Shown piece by piece: positions 7,432 through 15,040 of a DNA stretch of 21,708 nucleotides. Source of the DNA: Bordetella parapertussis (lineage in GTDB: Bacteria > Pseudomonadota > Gammaproteobacteria > Burkholderiales > SG8-41); assembly GCA_945870465.1 (NCBI GenBank), contig CAMBSS010000063.1, positions 1 to 21,708 on the forward strand, in the 5' to 3' direction. Position numbers and translations under genes: made by a program. The first letter of the stretch is position 1; each line of letters starts with the position of its first letter. The notes below the pieces were generated by a model, which was given only the letters and a program-made list of their open reading frames with translations, ran no database searches and was not told the DNA's origin.

Positions 7432-8967
7432 GTGCCATTCGAAGAACTTTTACAGCAATTGCGGGAGCGCACTGCCAAGGTGCTCGGGATGGGCGGTCCG
7501 GACAAGCTCGCCAAACGCAAAGCCGAGGGCCATCTCAATGCGCGCGAGCGCATCGATTACCTGATCGACGCCGACAGCTTCATCGAGTCCGGCATGTTCG
7601 CGGTCGGTGTGCGTCCTGAAGTGCGCCACAAGACGCCGGCGGACGGCAAGATCGCGGGCTTTGCGCGCATCGCCGGCCGCGAGATCGCGCTGGTATCGAA
7701 CGACTTCACTGTGCTCGGTGCGTCGTCGTCGGCGATCAACATGAAAAAGATCAAGCACGTGAAACAGGTCGGCGCCAAACGCGGCCTGCCGCTCGTCATG
7801 CTCGGCGAATCGAGCGGCGCGCGCATGCCTGATCGCATGGGTTCCGCCGGCCGCGCCACCATCGCGCAGGACCCCGCCGAGTACCAGCGTTTGCGCGAAA
7901 CGCCGTGGGTGTCGGCATTGCTGGGCGCGTGTTACGGGTCGTCGACATGGTATTCGGCGATGTCAGATTTCGTCGTCATGCGCAAAGGTGCGATCATGGC
8001 GATCGCGAGCCCGGGCGTTACTTCGATCGCCATCAACAAACCGATCACTTCCGAAGAACTGGGTGGCTGGAAATTGCTTACCGGCATATCGGGGCTGGCC
8101 GATCTCGCGGTCGATACCGACGAGCAGGCGCTCGACGCCATCAAGCGTTTTCTTTCCTATCTGCCCAGCCATTGCAACGAAGCGCCGCCCGTGCATCCGG
8201 TGCCGGCGGGCTCCGACGCGGCCTGCCGCAAAATGCTGGATATCGTCCCCGAGTCGCGCAACAAGGTGTACGACGTCCGCCACGTCATCAAAGCTATCGC
8301 GGACACCGATTCGACGTTCGAGCTCAAGGAACGCTACGGCAAATCGATCGCCACCGTGTTCGCGCGGCTCGACGGCAAGAGCGTCGGTTTCATCGCCAGC
8401 AACCCGATGTTCAAAGGCGGCGCCCTGGATGCCGACGCCTGCCAGAAAATCACCAGCTTCATGGTGCTGTGCGACTCGTTTAATGTGCCGCTGGTCTATC
8501 TCGTCGATGTGCCCGGGTTCCTGATCGGGGTTGAAGGTGAAATGCGCGGCATGCCCGGCAAGGTGATCAACTGGATGAACGCCATGAGCCAGGTCACCGT
8601 GCCCAAAGTTACTGTGATCATGCGTAAAAGCTACGGCCAGGCCTATATCAATATGGCGGGCGGCAAAGGCGCCGATGAAGTTGCACTGTGGCCGACTGCC
8701 GATCTGGGCTTCATGGACCCGGCGGTCAGCGTCAACGTGCTGCATGGGGTCAAGCAGGAAGACGATCCCGAGCGCTTCAAGCAACTGGTTGCGGAAGTGC
8801 AACGCGATACCTCGGCGTGGGCACTCGCGGAGCTCTACGAAGCGCAAACGGTGATCGATCCGCGCGACACGCGTGACTACCTGATCCGCACGCTCGAAGT
8901 GCATCGCATGCGCATGAAAAACGGCGTCGGCGAGCACCATCTGCGCAACTGGCCGACGAGCTACTGA
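7432..8967 (+). CDS. Acyl-CoA carboxyltransferase subunit (beta-subunit type), copy 1
   Basis: This belongs to the carboxyltransferase family of propionyl-, methylcrotonyl- and related acyl-CoA carboxylases, which move CO2 between carboxybiotin and an acyl-CoA. The 511 residues show two crotonase-like halves. The N-terminal acyl-CoA-binding motif is GESSGARMPD (125-134). The C-terminal half has SNPMFKGGALDADACQK (323-339), then FMVLCDSFNVPLVYLVDVPGF (343-363) and VPKVTVIMRKSYGQAY (390-405). The start is a GTG with a good AAGGAG site. The frame is open further upstream to 7216, but there it overlaps the acyl-CoA dehydrogenase. No biotin carboxylase gene is present in the window, so a distant partner must exist, or it works as a decarboxylase or transcarboxylase. 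Which acyl-CoA it uses is unknown. Confidence 0.9.
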   Translation: MPFEELLQQLRERTAKVLGMGGPDKLAKRKAEGHLNARERIDYLIDADSFIESGMFAVGVRPEVRHKTPADGKIAGFARIAGREIALVSNDFTVLGASSSAINMKKIKHVKQVGAKRGLPLVMLGESSGARMPDRMGSAGRATIAQDPAEYQRLRETPWVSALLGACYGSSTWYSAMSDFVVMRKGAIMAIASPGVTSIAINKPITSEELGGWKLLTGISGLADLAVDTDEQALDAIKRFLSYLPSHCNEAPPVHPVPAGSDAACRKMLDIVPESRNKVYDVRHVIKAIADTDSTFELKERYGKSIATVFARLDGKSVGFIASNPMFKGGALDADACQKITSFMVLCDSFNVPLVYLVDVPGFLIGVEGEMRGMPGKVINWMNAMSQVTVPKVTVIMRKSYGQAYINMAGGKGADEVALWPTADLGFMDPAVSVNVLHGVKQEDDPERFKQLVAEVQRDTSAWALAELYEAQTVIDPRDTRDYLIRTLEVHRMRMKNGVGEHHLRNWPTSY

Positions 8968-8977
8968 AGAGCAAGTC

Positions 8978-9934
8978 ATGCGGTTCGTATTTTTAGTGTT
9001 AGCGCTCACCCTCGCTGAAAGCACTGCGGCACAGGGTTACCCGGTCAAGCCTATCAGGTTTGTTGTGCCTTATGTTCCCGGTGGAAACACCGACATCCTG
9101 TCGCGTCTGCTCGGGCAAAAGCTCAACGAAGCATGGCGGCAGCAGGTCATCATCGACAACCGTCCGGGCGCGGCGGGCACCGTCGGTGCTGAGCTGGTCG
9201 CGCGCGCGCCCGCCGACGGCTATACCATCATCATGGGCACCTTCGGCAACATCATCGTCGCCAATAGTCTCTACAAAAGCCTCAAGTACGATCCGCTGAA
9301 GGATTTCGCGCCGGTCGCACTCGTCTCATTGCCGCCGGGCATACTCGTCGAACATCCCGCGGTGCCGGCACAAAACGTGAGGGAGCTGATCGCCTACGCG
9401 AAGTTGAACCCGGGCCGGCTCAATTATGGTTCGCCCGGCACCGGCGCATGGAATCATTTGTTCTTCGAGCTATTCAATGCGAGCGCCGGTGTGGCCATTG
9501 TTCACGTGCCGTACAAAGGTATCGCGCCCGCCGTGATCGACCTCCTGGGCGGCCAGGTGCAGCTCGCGATTTCGGCGTTTCCGACCGCGCTGCCGCACGT
9601 TAAAAGCGGCAAGCTGCGCGCGCTCGCCGTCACCAGCATCAAACGATCGGGATTGATGGCTGAGGTACCGACGATAGCAGAATCGGGATTGCCGGGTTAC
9701 GAAGCAGCCGGCTGGTTCGGCGTGCTCGCGCCGGCCGGCACGCCGCCGTCCGTCGTTACGAAGCTCAATACTGAAATCAATCGCATCCTCGAACTGCCGG
9801 AAGTCAAAGCGAGCCTGGCGAGCGACGGCGCTGAACCGGCGGGCGGCAGTCCTGCCCAGATGGCGGATTCGGCGCGCGCGGCCAGTATCAAGTGGGGCAA
9901 GATCATCCGCGAATTAAATATACGTACTGAATAG
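8978..9934 (+). CDS. Bug/TctC-family periplasmic solute receptor (copy 2)
   Basis: This is a periplasmic receptor of 318 residues. A short signal peptide (residues 1-18, probable cleavage after TAA) leads to the usual YPVKPIRFVVPYVPGGNTD. It is clearly related to the receptor at 5262: VIIDNRPGAAGTVG, ADGYTIIMG, LNYGSPGTGA and HVPYKGIAPAVIDLLGGQ appear in the same order. It lies 10 nt after one carboxyltransferase and 21 nt before the next. Receptor and carboxyltransferase may therefore have been copied together. The Shine-Dalgarno sequence is weak (GAAGAG). The ligand is unknown, and being distinct from copy 1 it may recognise a second acid of the same pathway. Confidence 0.92.
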   Translation: MRFVFLVLALTLAESTAAQGYPVKPIRFVVPYVPGGNTDILSRLLGQKLNEAWRQQVIIDNRPGAAGTVGAELVARAPADGYTIIMGTFGNIIVANSLYKSLKYDPLKDFAPVALVSLPPGILVEHPAVPAQNVRELIAYAKLNPGRLNYGSPGTGAWNHLFFELFNASAGVAIVHVPYKGIAPAVIDLLGGQVQLAISAFPTALPHVKSGKLRALAVTSIKRSGLMAEVPTIAESGLPGYEAAGWFGVLAPAGTPPSVVTKLNTEINRILELPEVKASLASDGAEPAGGSPAQMADSARAASIKWGKIIRELNIRTE

Positions 9935-9955
9935 CACGCAGGTATTGGAACCGAC

Positions 9956-11485
9956 ATGCCGTTTGAAGATTTACTGAAGGAACTCGCAGAGCGCAGGCAG
10001 CGCGCGCTCGCGATGGGCGGGCCGGCCAAGCTCGCGCAACGCAAAGCCGAAGGTGTGCTCAACGCGCGCGAGCGTCTCGATCGTCTGTTCGATGCGGGAA
10101 CGTTTATTGAAACGGGCATGCTGGCGGTTTCCAATCGGCCGGAAGACCGCCTGACTACGCCGGCGGACGGCAAGGTCGGCGGCTTCGGCCGCATCAATGG
10201 TCGCGAAGCTGCAGCGCTCGCCAACGACTTTACCGTCAAGGGCGCATCGAGCGCGAACATTAACATCAAGAAATTGAAACACCTGAAACTCGCCGCGAAA
10301 AAGCGCGGCATCCCGGTCGTCTTTCTCGGCGAATCGACGGGTGCCCGCATGCCGGATGTGATGGGCGCATCGAGCATAGGCTCGAAAGACGATCCGACCG
10401 AATACCAGCGCATGCGCGAAGTGCCGTGGGCGGCCGCGGTGCTCGGCCATTGCTATGGCTCGTCGGCCTGGTATGGCTCGATGTCGGATTTTTGCGTAAT
10501 GCGCAAAGGCGCGATCATGGCGGTATCGAGCCCGCGCCTGATATCCATGGCGACCGGCCGCGAGGTTGACCCCGAAGAACTCGGCGGCTGGCGCGTGCAT
10601 TCCGAGGTGAGCGGTCTCGTCGACCAGGTCGTCGACACCGATGAAGAAGCGATAGACGCAATCAAGCAATTCCTGTCGTACTTGCCCAGCCATCACAAAG
10701 AAGCGCCGCCCGTGCATCCGGTGCCGCCGGGTTCGGACGAGGCGATCAAAGACGTGATGAAGCTCGTGCCCGAAGCGAGCAACCAGGTTTACGACATGCG
10801 CAAAGTGATCGCGAGCATCGTCGACAAGGGATCGATGTTCGAAATGAAAGCGCGTTTCGGCAAGACCTTGGTAACGGCGCTGGCGCGGCTCGACGGCCGC
10901 ACCATAGGCGTGATCGCCAACAACCCGCTGTTCAAAGGTGGCGCGATCGACGCGGATGCCTGCCAGAAAGTGCAAAGCTTCATGGTGCTGTGCGACTCGT
11001 TCAACATTCCCATCGTGATGCTGGTCGACCAGCCGGGATTTCTGATTGGCGTCGAAGGCGAGCAAAAAGGCGTCACCGGCAAAGTCATGAACTGGCTGAA
11101 TGCCATGACGCTGTGCACGGTGCCGAAGATTTCCATCATCCTGCGCAAAAGCTACGGGCTGGCGGTATCGAACATGGGCGCCGGCGGCAACGCCGATGAA
11201 GTCTGCTGCTGGGTGACCGCCGAAGTGAGTTTCATGAAGCCCGAGTTCGGCGCCAAAGTCGTGTTCGGCGCGAGCCCTGACGAACCGGAGAAATTCAAGG
11301 AGGCCGTCGCTAAAATGAACAAGGGCTCCACGCCGTATGACATGGCGGCGATTTACACGGCGCAGAACGTGATCGATCCGCGTGACACGCGGGAATATCT
11401 GAAACGCATGCTGGAGATTCACCGCCTGCGGCTGACCGGCGGCGTTGGCGAGCACCTGATGCGCACGTGGCCGACGAGCTATTGA
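9956..11485 (+). CDS. Acyl-CoA carboxyltransferase subunit, copy 2
   Basis: This is a close paralogue of the gene at 7432. The 509 residues align from MPFEDLL to the shared ending TWPTSY, and I estimate well over half identical. The N-terminal oxyanion motif reads GESTGARMPD. The C-terminal half has NNPLFKGGAIDADACQK, FMVLCDSFNIPIVMLVDQPGF and VPKISIILRKSYGLAVSN. Differences concentrate around residues 137-147 (GASSIGSKD against SAGRATIAQD) and in the region after the RKSYG loop (NMGAGGNADEVCCW against NMAGGKGADEVALW). These may tune substrate choice. It is the last gene of the operon. Its stop codon lies only 3 nt from the stop of the convergent minus-strand gene, with no visible terminator between them. 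Confidence 0.9.
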   Translation: MPFEDLLKELAERRQRALAMGGPAKLAQRKAEGVLNARERLDRLFDAGTFIETGMLAVSNRPEDRLTTPADGKVGGFGRINGREAAALANDFTVKGASSANINIKKLKHLKLAAKKRGIPVVFLGESTGARMPDVMGASSIGSKDDPTEYQRMREVPWAAAVLGHCYGSSAWYGSMSDFCVMRKGAIMAVSSPRLISMATGREVDPEELGGWRVHSEVSGLVDQVVDTDEEAIDAIKQFLSYLPSHHKEAPPVHPVPPGSDEAIKDVMKLVPEASNQVYDMRKVIASIVDKGSMFEMKARFGKTLVTALARLDGRTIGVIANNPLFKGGAIDADACQKVQSFMVLCDSFNIPIVMLVDQPGFLIGVEGEQKGVTGKVMNWLNAMTLCTVPKISIILRKSYGLAVSNMGAGGNADEVCCWVTAEVSFMKPEFGAKVVFGASPDEPEKFKEAVAKMNKGSTPYDMAAIYTAQNVIDPRDTREYLKRMLEIHRLRLTGGVGEHLMRTWPTSY

Positions 11486-11488
11486 CGC

Positions 11489-12154
11489 CTATTCGCCGAC
11501 CTCGAGCCCGCTCATGCGCCAGTGCGCGCCGGTTTTGACAAAACATGCGCGGTATTCGAGCGGGCTTCTGACGTGCTCTTCGGGCACATAACCCTCGCCG
11601 GCTTTGGCTATGAGCTTGACCCATTTCTGCGTGGATTCCTTGTTGTTGTCGGCCACCTCCCAGTCGAGCACGTTGACGAGGTCGTATGACAGCGAGCCCA
11701 GCGTCGCAGCATTGCCTGAGGGCTGCGCTTTCAAGGAGGTTTCTTTAGCGATGATCGCGCCGGACGCATTGGCGCCGGCGTCCTCCGGCCAGCTGTAATA
11801 AACGTACGGCGCGCACAACTCATTGACGTTCTTGTCGCGCTTGACGAAGACGCTGCCGAGAAACAGCAGCTTCGGCAGTTCGACCCACAATGAACTCGCT
11901 GCCAATTGCGGCGCCCACTGCTTTTTGAATTCGGCGATGCCCGCGGGACCCGACATATTGCGGATTTTGGGGTCGACGATGCCGAGTATAAATTGCTGGT
12001 CACGCCGCACCAGCGCATCCAACAGCCGAGCCCTGAAACGCAGCCACGAAGCGTCGTTCGCACCTTCGTCTGCCGGCAGCAGCTTAAATTCCTGGGCAGG
12101 GCTCGCCGTTGCAAACAGCAACAGCAGCGTCAGGCAGAACGCGCGAAGGCCCAT
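11489..12154 (-). CDS. Exported protein of unknown function with a possible SH3-like domain
   Basis: I do not recognise a named family. The 221 residues begin with a clear signal peptide (MGLRAFCLTLLLLFATASPAQE, probable cleavage after SPA), so the protein is exported to the periplasm. The first half (residues 25-100) is mixed helical. The second half, from about AIIAKETSLKAQPS through the EGYVPEEHVRSPLEY stretch, resembles a bacterial SH3-like module, in which an initial strand with L-x-A-x-P-S is followed by GYV. This domain call is inference. The start is the ATG at 12152-12154, overlapping the TGA of the upstream crotonase gene by one base (TGATG). The open frame continues upstream to 12232, but only the internal ATG places the signal peptide correctly. 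The link to CoA metabolism is not obvious. Confidence 0.7.
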   Translation of the reverse strand: MGLRAFCLTLLLLFATASPAQEFKLLPADEGANDASWLRFRARLLDALVRRDQQFILGIVDPKIRNMSGPAGIAEFKKQWAPQLAASSLWVELPKLLFLGSVFVKRDKNVNELCAPYVYYSWPEDAGANASGAIIAKETSLKAQPSGNAATLGSLSYDLVNVLDWEVADNNKESTQKWVKLIAKAGEGYVPEEHVRSPLEYRACFVKTGAHWRMSGLEVGE

Positions 12155-12957
12155 CAGCTGCCTTTGAACTTGCCGTGGCGCTTCTCGAAAAAAGCGGTGA
12201 GAGCTTCGGCGTGGTCTTCGGTTTTGTGGCACATCGCCTGGTAGCTCGCGCAGATGTCCAGGTGTTCGGACAACGCCTGCTGCTGCGCGAGCTTCAACAA
12301 CCGCTTGGCGTAGCGAACCGCGAGCGGCGGCTTGGCTGCGATACTGGCGGCGATCTCGCGTGCGCGCGCAAGCAACGCGTCAGGCGCCGTGACTTCAAGC
12401 AGGATGCCGAGTTGGAGGGCTTCCTCCGCTGTGATGACGCGGCCGGTAAATGTCAACTCAGCCGCGCGCTGATAACCGACCAGGCGCTGGAGGAACCACG
12501 CGCCGCCGTCGCCGGGAATGAGACCCAGATTGACGAAGGTTTCGCCGAACTGAGCATTGGTCGAGCCGATGCGGATATCGCACATGTTGGCCATGTCGAA
12601 GCCGGCGCCGATGGCCGGTCCGTTTACGGCGGCGATGACCGGGATCTCTGCGTTCTGCAAGGCCTTCGGTATGCGCTGAATGCCGCCGCGGTAATACTTG
12701 TCGACTTCCTGCACGCTCGCACCGCTGCGCTCGCGCATGGCTTTGAGATTGCCTCCGGCGGAGAACGCCTTGCCCTCGCCGATGATGATCAGGACCGCGA
12801 CATCGTCGGTTTGATTGCACCATTCGAGCGTCGTGAGCAGGTCGGGAATCAATTCGGTGCCGCTCAGCGTATTGCGCACGTCATCCCGTTTCAGGGTCAG
12901 AACGGCAACGCGGTGGCGCAGTTCGAGTGCGGAGTCTTTCAACCGGGGAAGTGACAT
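12154..12957 (-). CDS. Enoyl-CoA hydratase/isomerase (crotonase) family protein
   Basis: Crotonase-fold enzymes hydrate, isomerise or otherwise transform acyl-CoA esters in the cytoplasm. From the ATG the protein has 267 residues. The oxyanion-hole motifs are GEGKAFSAGGNLK and NGPAIGAGFDMANMCDIRI. In the active-site segment FGETFVNLGLIPGDGGAW, the glutamate equivalent to E144 of rat hydratase is replaced by phenylalanine. The E164-like glutamate is kept in AAELTFTG, and an aspartate sits in PGDGG. That pattern suggests an isomerase-like or otherwise altered activity rather than a classical hydratase. An in-frame TTG at 12987 has GGAG 8 nt upstream and is a real alternative start. The ATG at 12957 has AAGG at 7 nt. 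It is co-transcribed with the small exported protein and divergent from a Bug receptor. Confidence 0.85.
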   Translation of the reverse strand: MSLPRLKDSALELRHRVAVLTLKRDDVRNTLSGTELIPDLLTTLEWCNQTDDVAVLIIIGEGKAFSAGGNLKAMRERSGASVQEVDKYYRGGIQRIPKALQNAEIPVIAAVNGPAIGAGFDMANMCDIRIGSTNAQFGETFVNLGLIPGDGGAWFLQRLVGYQRAAELTFTGRVITAEEALQLGILLEVTAPDALLARAREIAASIAAKPPLAVRYAKRLLKLAQQQALSEHLDICASYQAMCHKTEDHAEALTAFFEKRHGKFKGS

Positions 12958-12989
12958 TGCGGTACCTTGCGTAGTTAAGTTAGTCAATA

Positions 12990-13018
12990 TGGACGCTCCA
13001 ACCGGAGTTTAGTATCAT
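12990..13018 (+). promoter_or_regulatory. Putative promoter and small palindrome in the divergent crotonase/receptor region
   Basis: TGGACG (12990-12995) and TATCAT (13013-13018) are 17 nt apart and could drive the receptor gene at 13168. The -10 hexamer lies inside the 9-bp inverted repeat GTATCATAC (13012-13020). That repeat also reads as TATGAT on the other strand, towards the crotonase gene. The leader to 13168 would be about 145 nt. This is a visual match only. Confidence 0.35.
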
Positions 13019-13155
13019 ACCTGCGGCATTATCGCCGATCCCCGCACGCCATCCGCAGTCCGTTCTACCCAACCGCGTTGTCCAGCCGGGGACGCCACGA
13101 CCGGTCCGCCAGCGATTCTGTGGGCGTGGCGGCGAATCATAAAAAAATCGCAGAC

Positions 13156-13161
13156 GAGGAG
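13156..13161 (+). promoter_or_regulatory. Ribosome binding site for the GTG start at 13168
   Basis: GAGGAG lies 6 nt before the GTG at 13168. It decides the start: the frame is open from a TTG at 13078, but only the GTG puts a signal peptide at the N-terminus. Confidence 0.75.
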
Positions 13162-13167
13162 CAAGTT

Positions 13168-14160
13168 GTGGAGAAGTGGTATGGCCGGAGCGTTTTGGCA
13201 GTGCTTGTTGCAAACGCAATCGGTATCCAGATTTCGTGCGCACAAACAGATTCGCCGGCTGCGAAGTATCCCGCCAGAGCCATCCGCTTTATCGTGCCGT
13301 TTCCGCCGGGTGCCGCCAACGATCTCATCGCGCGCGCAGTGGGGCAGCGGCTCGCCGAGCGATTGGCGCAGCCGATAGTCATCGACAATCGTGGCGGCGG
13401 TGGCGGGACGCTGGGAACCGCGCTTGCAGCCAGGGCGGCGCCCGACGGATATACGATTGTGCTGGTGCCGGCGACCCACGCCATCAACGTTACGCTGTAT
13501 GCGAAGCCGCCGTACGATGCGGTCAAGGATTTCGCGCCGGTTGCCCTCATCGCCACCGGACCCTACCTCCTGGCAGTCAATCCGGCGCTGCCCGCGCGCA
13601 CGGTAAAGGAACTCATCGCGCTTGCGAAGAGCAGGCCCGGTCAATTCAACTACGGTTCGGCAGGCACCGGAAACGCAACCCATCTTATCGGGGAACTCAT
13701 GAAGAGCATGGCGGGCATCGATATCAGTCACATCCCGTATAAAGGCACCAGCCTCGCGCTGACGGACGTGATCGCAGGCCAGATCCATATGATGTTCGGC
13801 ACGATATCCGCCACCAATCCACAGATCAAGGCGGGCCGCGTGCGCGCGCTCGCGGTGACCAGCGCCAGGCGCTCGGCCGCCGCGCAGGAAGTGCCGACCA
13901 TGGATGAAGCCGGCATTCCAGGATTCGATGCGGTCGGCTGGTGGGGCGTGCTGGCGCCGGCGGCAACGCCGCCAACCATCATCGGGAAACTGAACAGTGA
14001 AATCGGGTCGATCGTAGCCGCCGAGGACATGCAGCGGTGGCTGCAAAGCCAGGGGTTCGACCCTGCAATCAGCAAACCCGGGCATTTTGCGGATTACATC
14101 CGGGCTGAAATTGTGAAATGGGGCAAGGTGGTGAAGGCGTCCGATGTGCAACCGGAGTGA
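13168..14160 (+). CDS. Bug/TctC-family periplasmic solute receptor (copy 3)
   Basis: This is a periplasmic receptor of 330 residues, begun at a GTG with a strong GAGGAG site. The signal peptide spans about residues 1-24 (hydrophobic SVLAVLVANAIGI, probable cleavage after SCA). The mature sequence follows the family plan: YPARAIRFIVPFPPGAANDLIARAVGQ, PIVIDNRGGGGGTLG, ADGYT replaced by PDGYTIVLV, FNYGSAGTGNATH and HIPYKGTSLALTD. It is divergent from the crotonase gene at 12957 and lies 104 nt before an enoyl-CoA hydratase. It opens the block that includes a class III CoA-transferase. The ligand is likely an acid activated by that transferase, but this is inference from context only. Confidence 0.92.
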   Translation: MEKWYGRSVLAVLVANAIGIQISCAQTDSPAAKYPARAIRFIVPFPPGAANDLIARAVGQRLAERLAQPIVIDNRGGGGGTLGTALAARAAPDGYTIVLVPATHAINVTLYAKPPYDAVKDFAPVALIATGPYLLAVNPALPARTVKELIALAKSRPGQFNYGSAGTGNATHLIGELMKSMAGIDISHIPYKGTSLALTDVIAGQIHMMFGTISATNPQIKAGRVRALAVTSARRSAAAQEVPTMDEAGIPGFDAVGWWGVLAPAATPPTIIGKLNSEIGSIVAAEDMQRWLQSQGFDPAISKPGHFADYIRAEIVKWGKVVKASDVQPE

Positions 14161-14264
14161 TGGCGGAACCGGCCGCCGCGCTCTGCCCTGAATCAAGGGC
14201 GTGCCGGACCGCAGTCTGGCCGGCGAATTAAAATTTTACGAACACAAAATTAACAGGAGAACCC

Positions 14265-15038
14265 ATGTCCATAGATTTTTCGGTTGAGAATCATGTGGCG
14301 CTCATCACCTTGAATCGTCCGGAGCGGTTAAATGCGCTGGACGCCGAGCATTATCGCGCGCTGTCTGAAGCCTGGATAAGGGTCCGCGACGATGCCGATA
14401 TTCGCGTGGCGATAGTCACCGGCGCGGGCGAAAAATCGTTCAGCACCGGCGCCGACCTGAAGAGTTTTGCCAACAATCCCGCCCCTCTTTCCGAGATGTG
14501 GCTGACGCAGCGCGACCAGTTGCTGAACCGCGGCCTCGAGGTGTGGAAGCCCGTCGTTGCGGCGATCAACGGATATTGCCTGGGCGGCGGGATGACGTTG
14601 ATGCTGGCGACGGATATCCGTGTTGCCGTGACGGGAGCCACGTTCGGACTGTCCGAGGTCAAGCGCGGGTTTATCGCCGGCAACGGCGGCACGCAACGCG
14701 TGTTGAAACAATTGCCTTACGCAATCGCAATGGAACTGTTGCTCACGGGCGACGCGATAAATGCCGAAACTGCCGCGCGCTGGGGTCTGATCAATTGCGT
14801 GGTGCCTGCCGACAAGCTGTTGGAAACCGCAAAGTCCTATGCCAAACGCATTGCTGCCAACGCGCCGCTGGCGGTGCAGGCGGCCAAAGAGCTGGCCTTG
14901 CGCGGTGAGGAAATGGACCTGGTGACCGGACTCAGAGTCGAACAGATGTGGAACCGCATCCTGCGCGTGACCGACGACGCCAAGGAAGGCCCGTTGGCAT
15001 TTGCCGAGAAACGGCCTGCGCGATTCCAGGGTCGCTAA
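14265..15038 (+). CDS. Enoyl-CoA hydratase
   Basis: This crotonase-family enzyme of 257 residues adds water to 2-enoyl-CoA esters. It begins with the typical VALITLNRPERLNALD. The oxyanion-hole motifs are EKSFSTGADLK and NGYCLGGGMTLMLATDIRV. Both catalytic glutamates are in place: the E144 equivalent in FGLSEVKRG and the E164 equivalent in AMELLLTGD. A true hydratase activity is therefore likely, unlike the minus-strand homologue at 12154. The ATG follows AACAGGAGA (14252-14260). The 104-nt gap after the receptor gene holds a small hairpin and an AT-rich patch but no convincing promoter. The CoA-transferase gene starts 2 nt after its stop. Confidence 0.93.
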   Translation: MSIDFSVENHVALITLNRPERLNALDAEHYRALSEAWIRVRDDADIRVAIVTGAGEKSFSTGADLKSFANNPAPLSEMWLTQRDQLLNRGLEVWKPVVAAINGYCLGGGMTLMLATDIRVAVTGATFGLSEVKRGFIAGNGGTQRVLKQLPYAIAMELLLTGDAINAETAARWGLINCVVPADKLLETAKSYAKRIAANAPLAVQAAKELALRGEEMDLVTGLRVEQMWNRILRVTDDAKEGPLAFAEKRPARFQGR

Positions 15039-15040
15039 CG

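Noticed and set aside
5157..7553. A 798-codon minus-strand open frame antisense to the receptor and acyl-CoA dehydrogenase genes
   Set aside because: It spans several well-supported plus-strand genes, is rich in Arg and His, and resembles no family. Long antisense frames are expected from the codon bias of GC-rich genes.
9971..11455. A 494-codon minus-strand open frame antisense to the second carboxyltransferase
   Set aside because: It mirrors the coding strand codon bias. The plus-strand product has full family motifs and the antisense one has none.
12957..13168. A search for a copy of the GntR palindrome in the crotonase/receptor divergent region
   Set aside because: Only the unrelated short GTATCATAC repeat is present. 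It is too short to assign to the same regulator.
13015..14196. A 393-codon minus-strand open frame over the third receptor
   Set aside because: It covers the divergent promoter region and the receptor gene, and its composition is that of a shadow frame.
14204..14219. A hairpin (CCGGAC, loop CGCA, GTCTGG) between the third receptor and the hydratase, considered as a terminator
   Set aside because: The stem is only 6 bp with a wobble pair, and no T-run follows, so intrinsic termination is unlikely.
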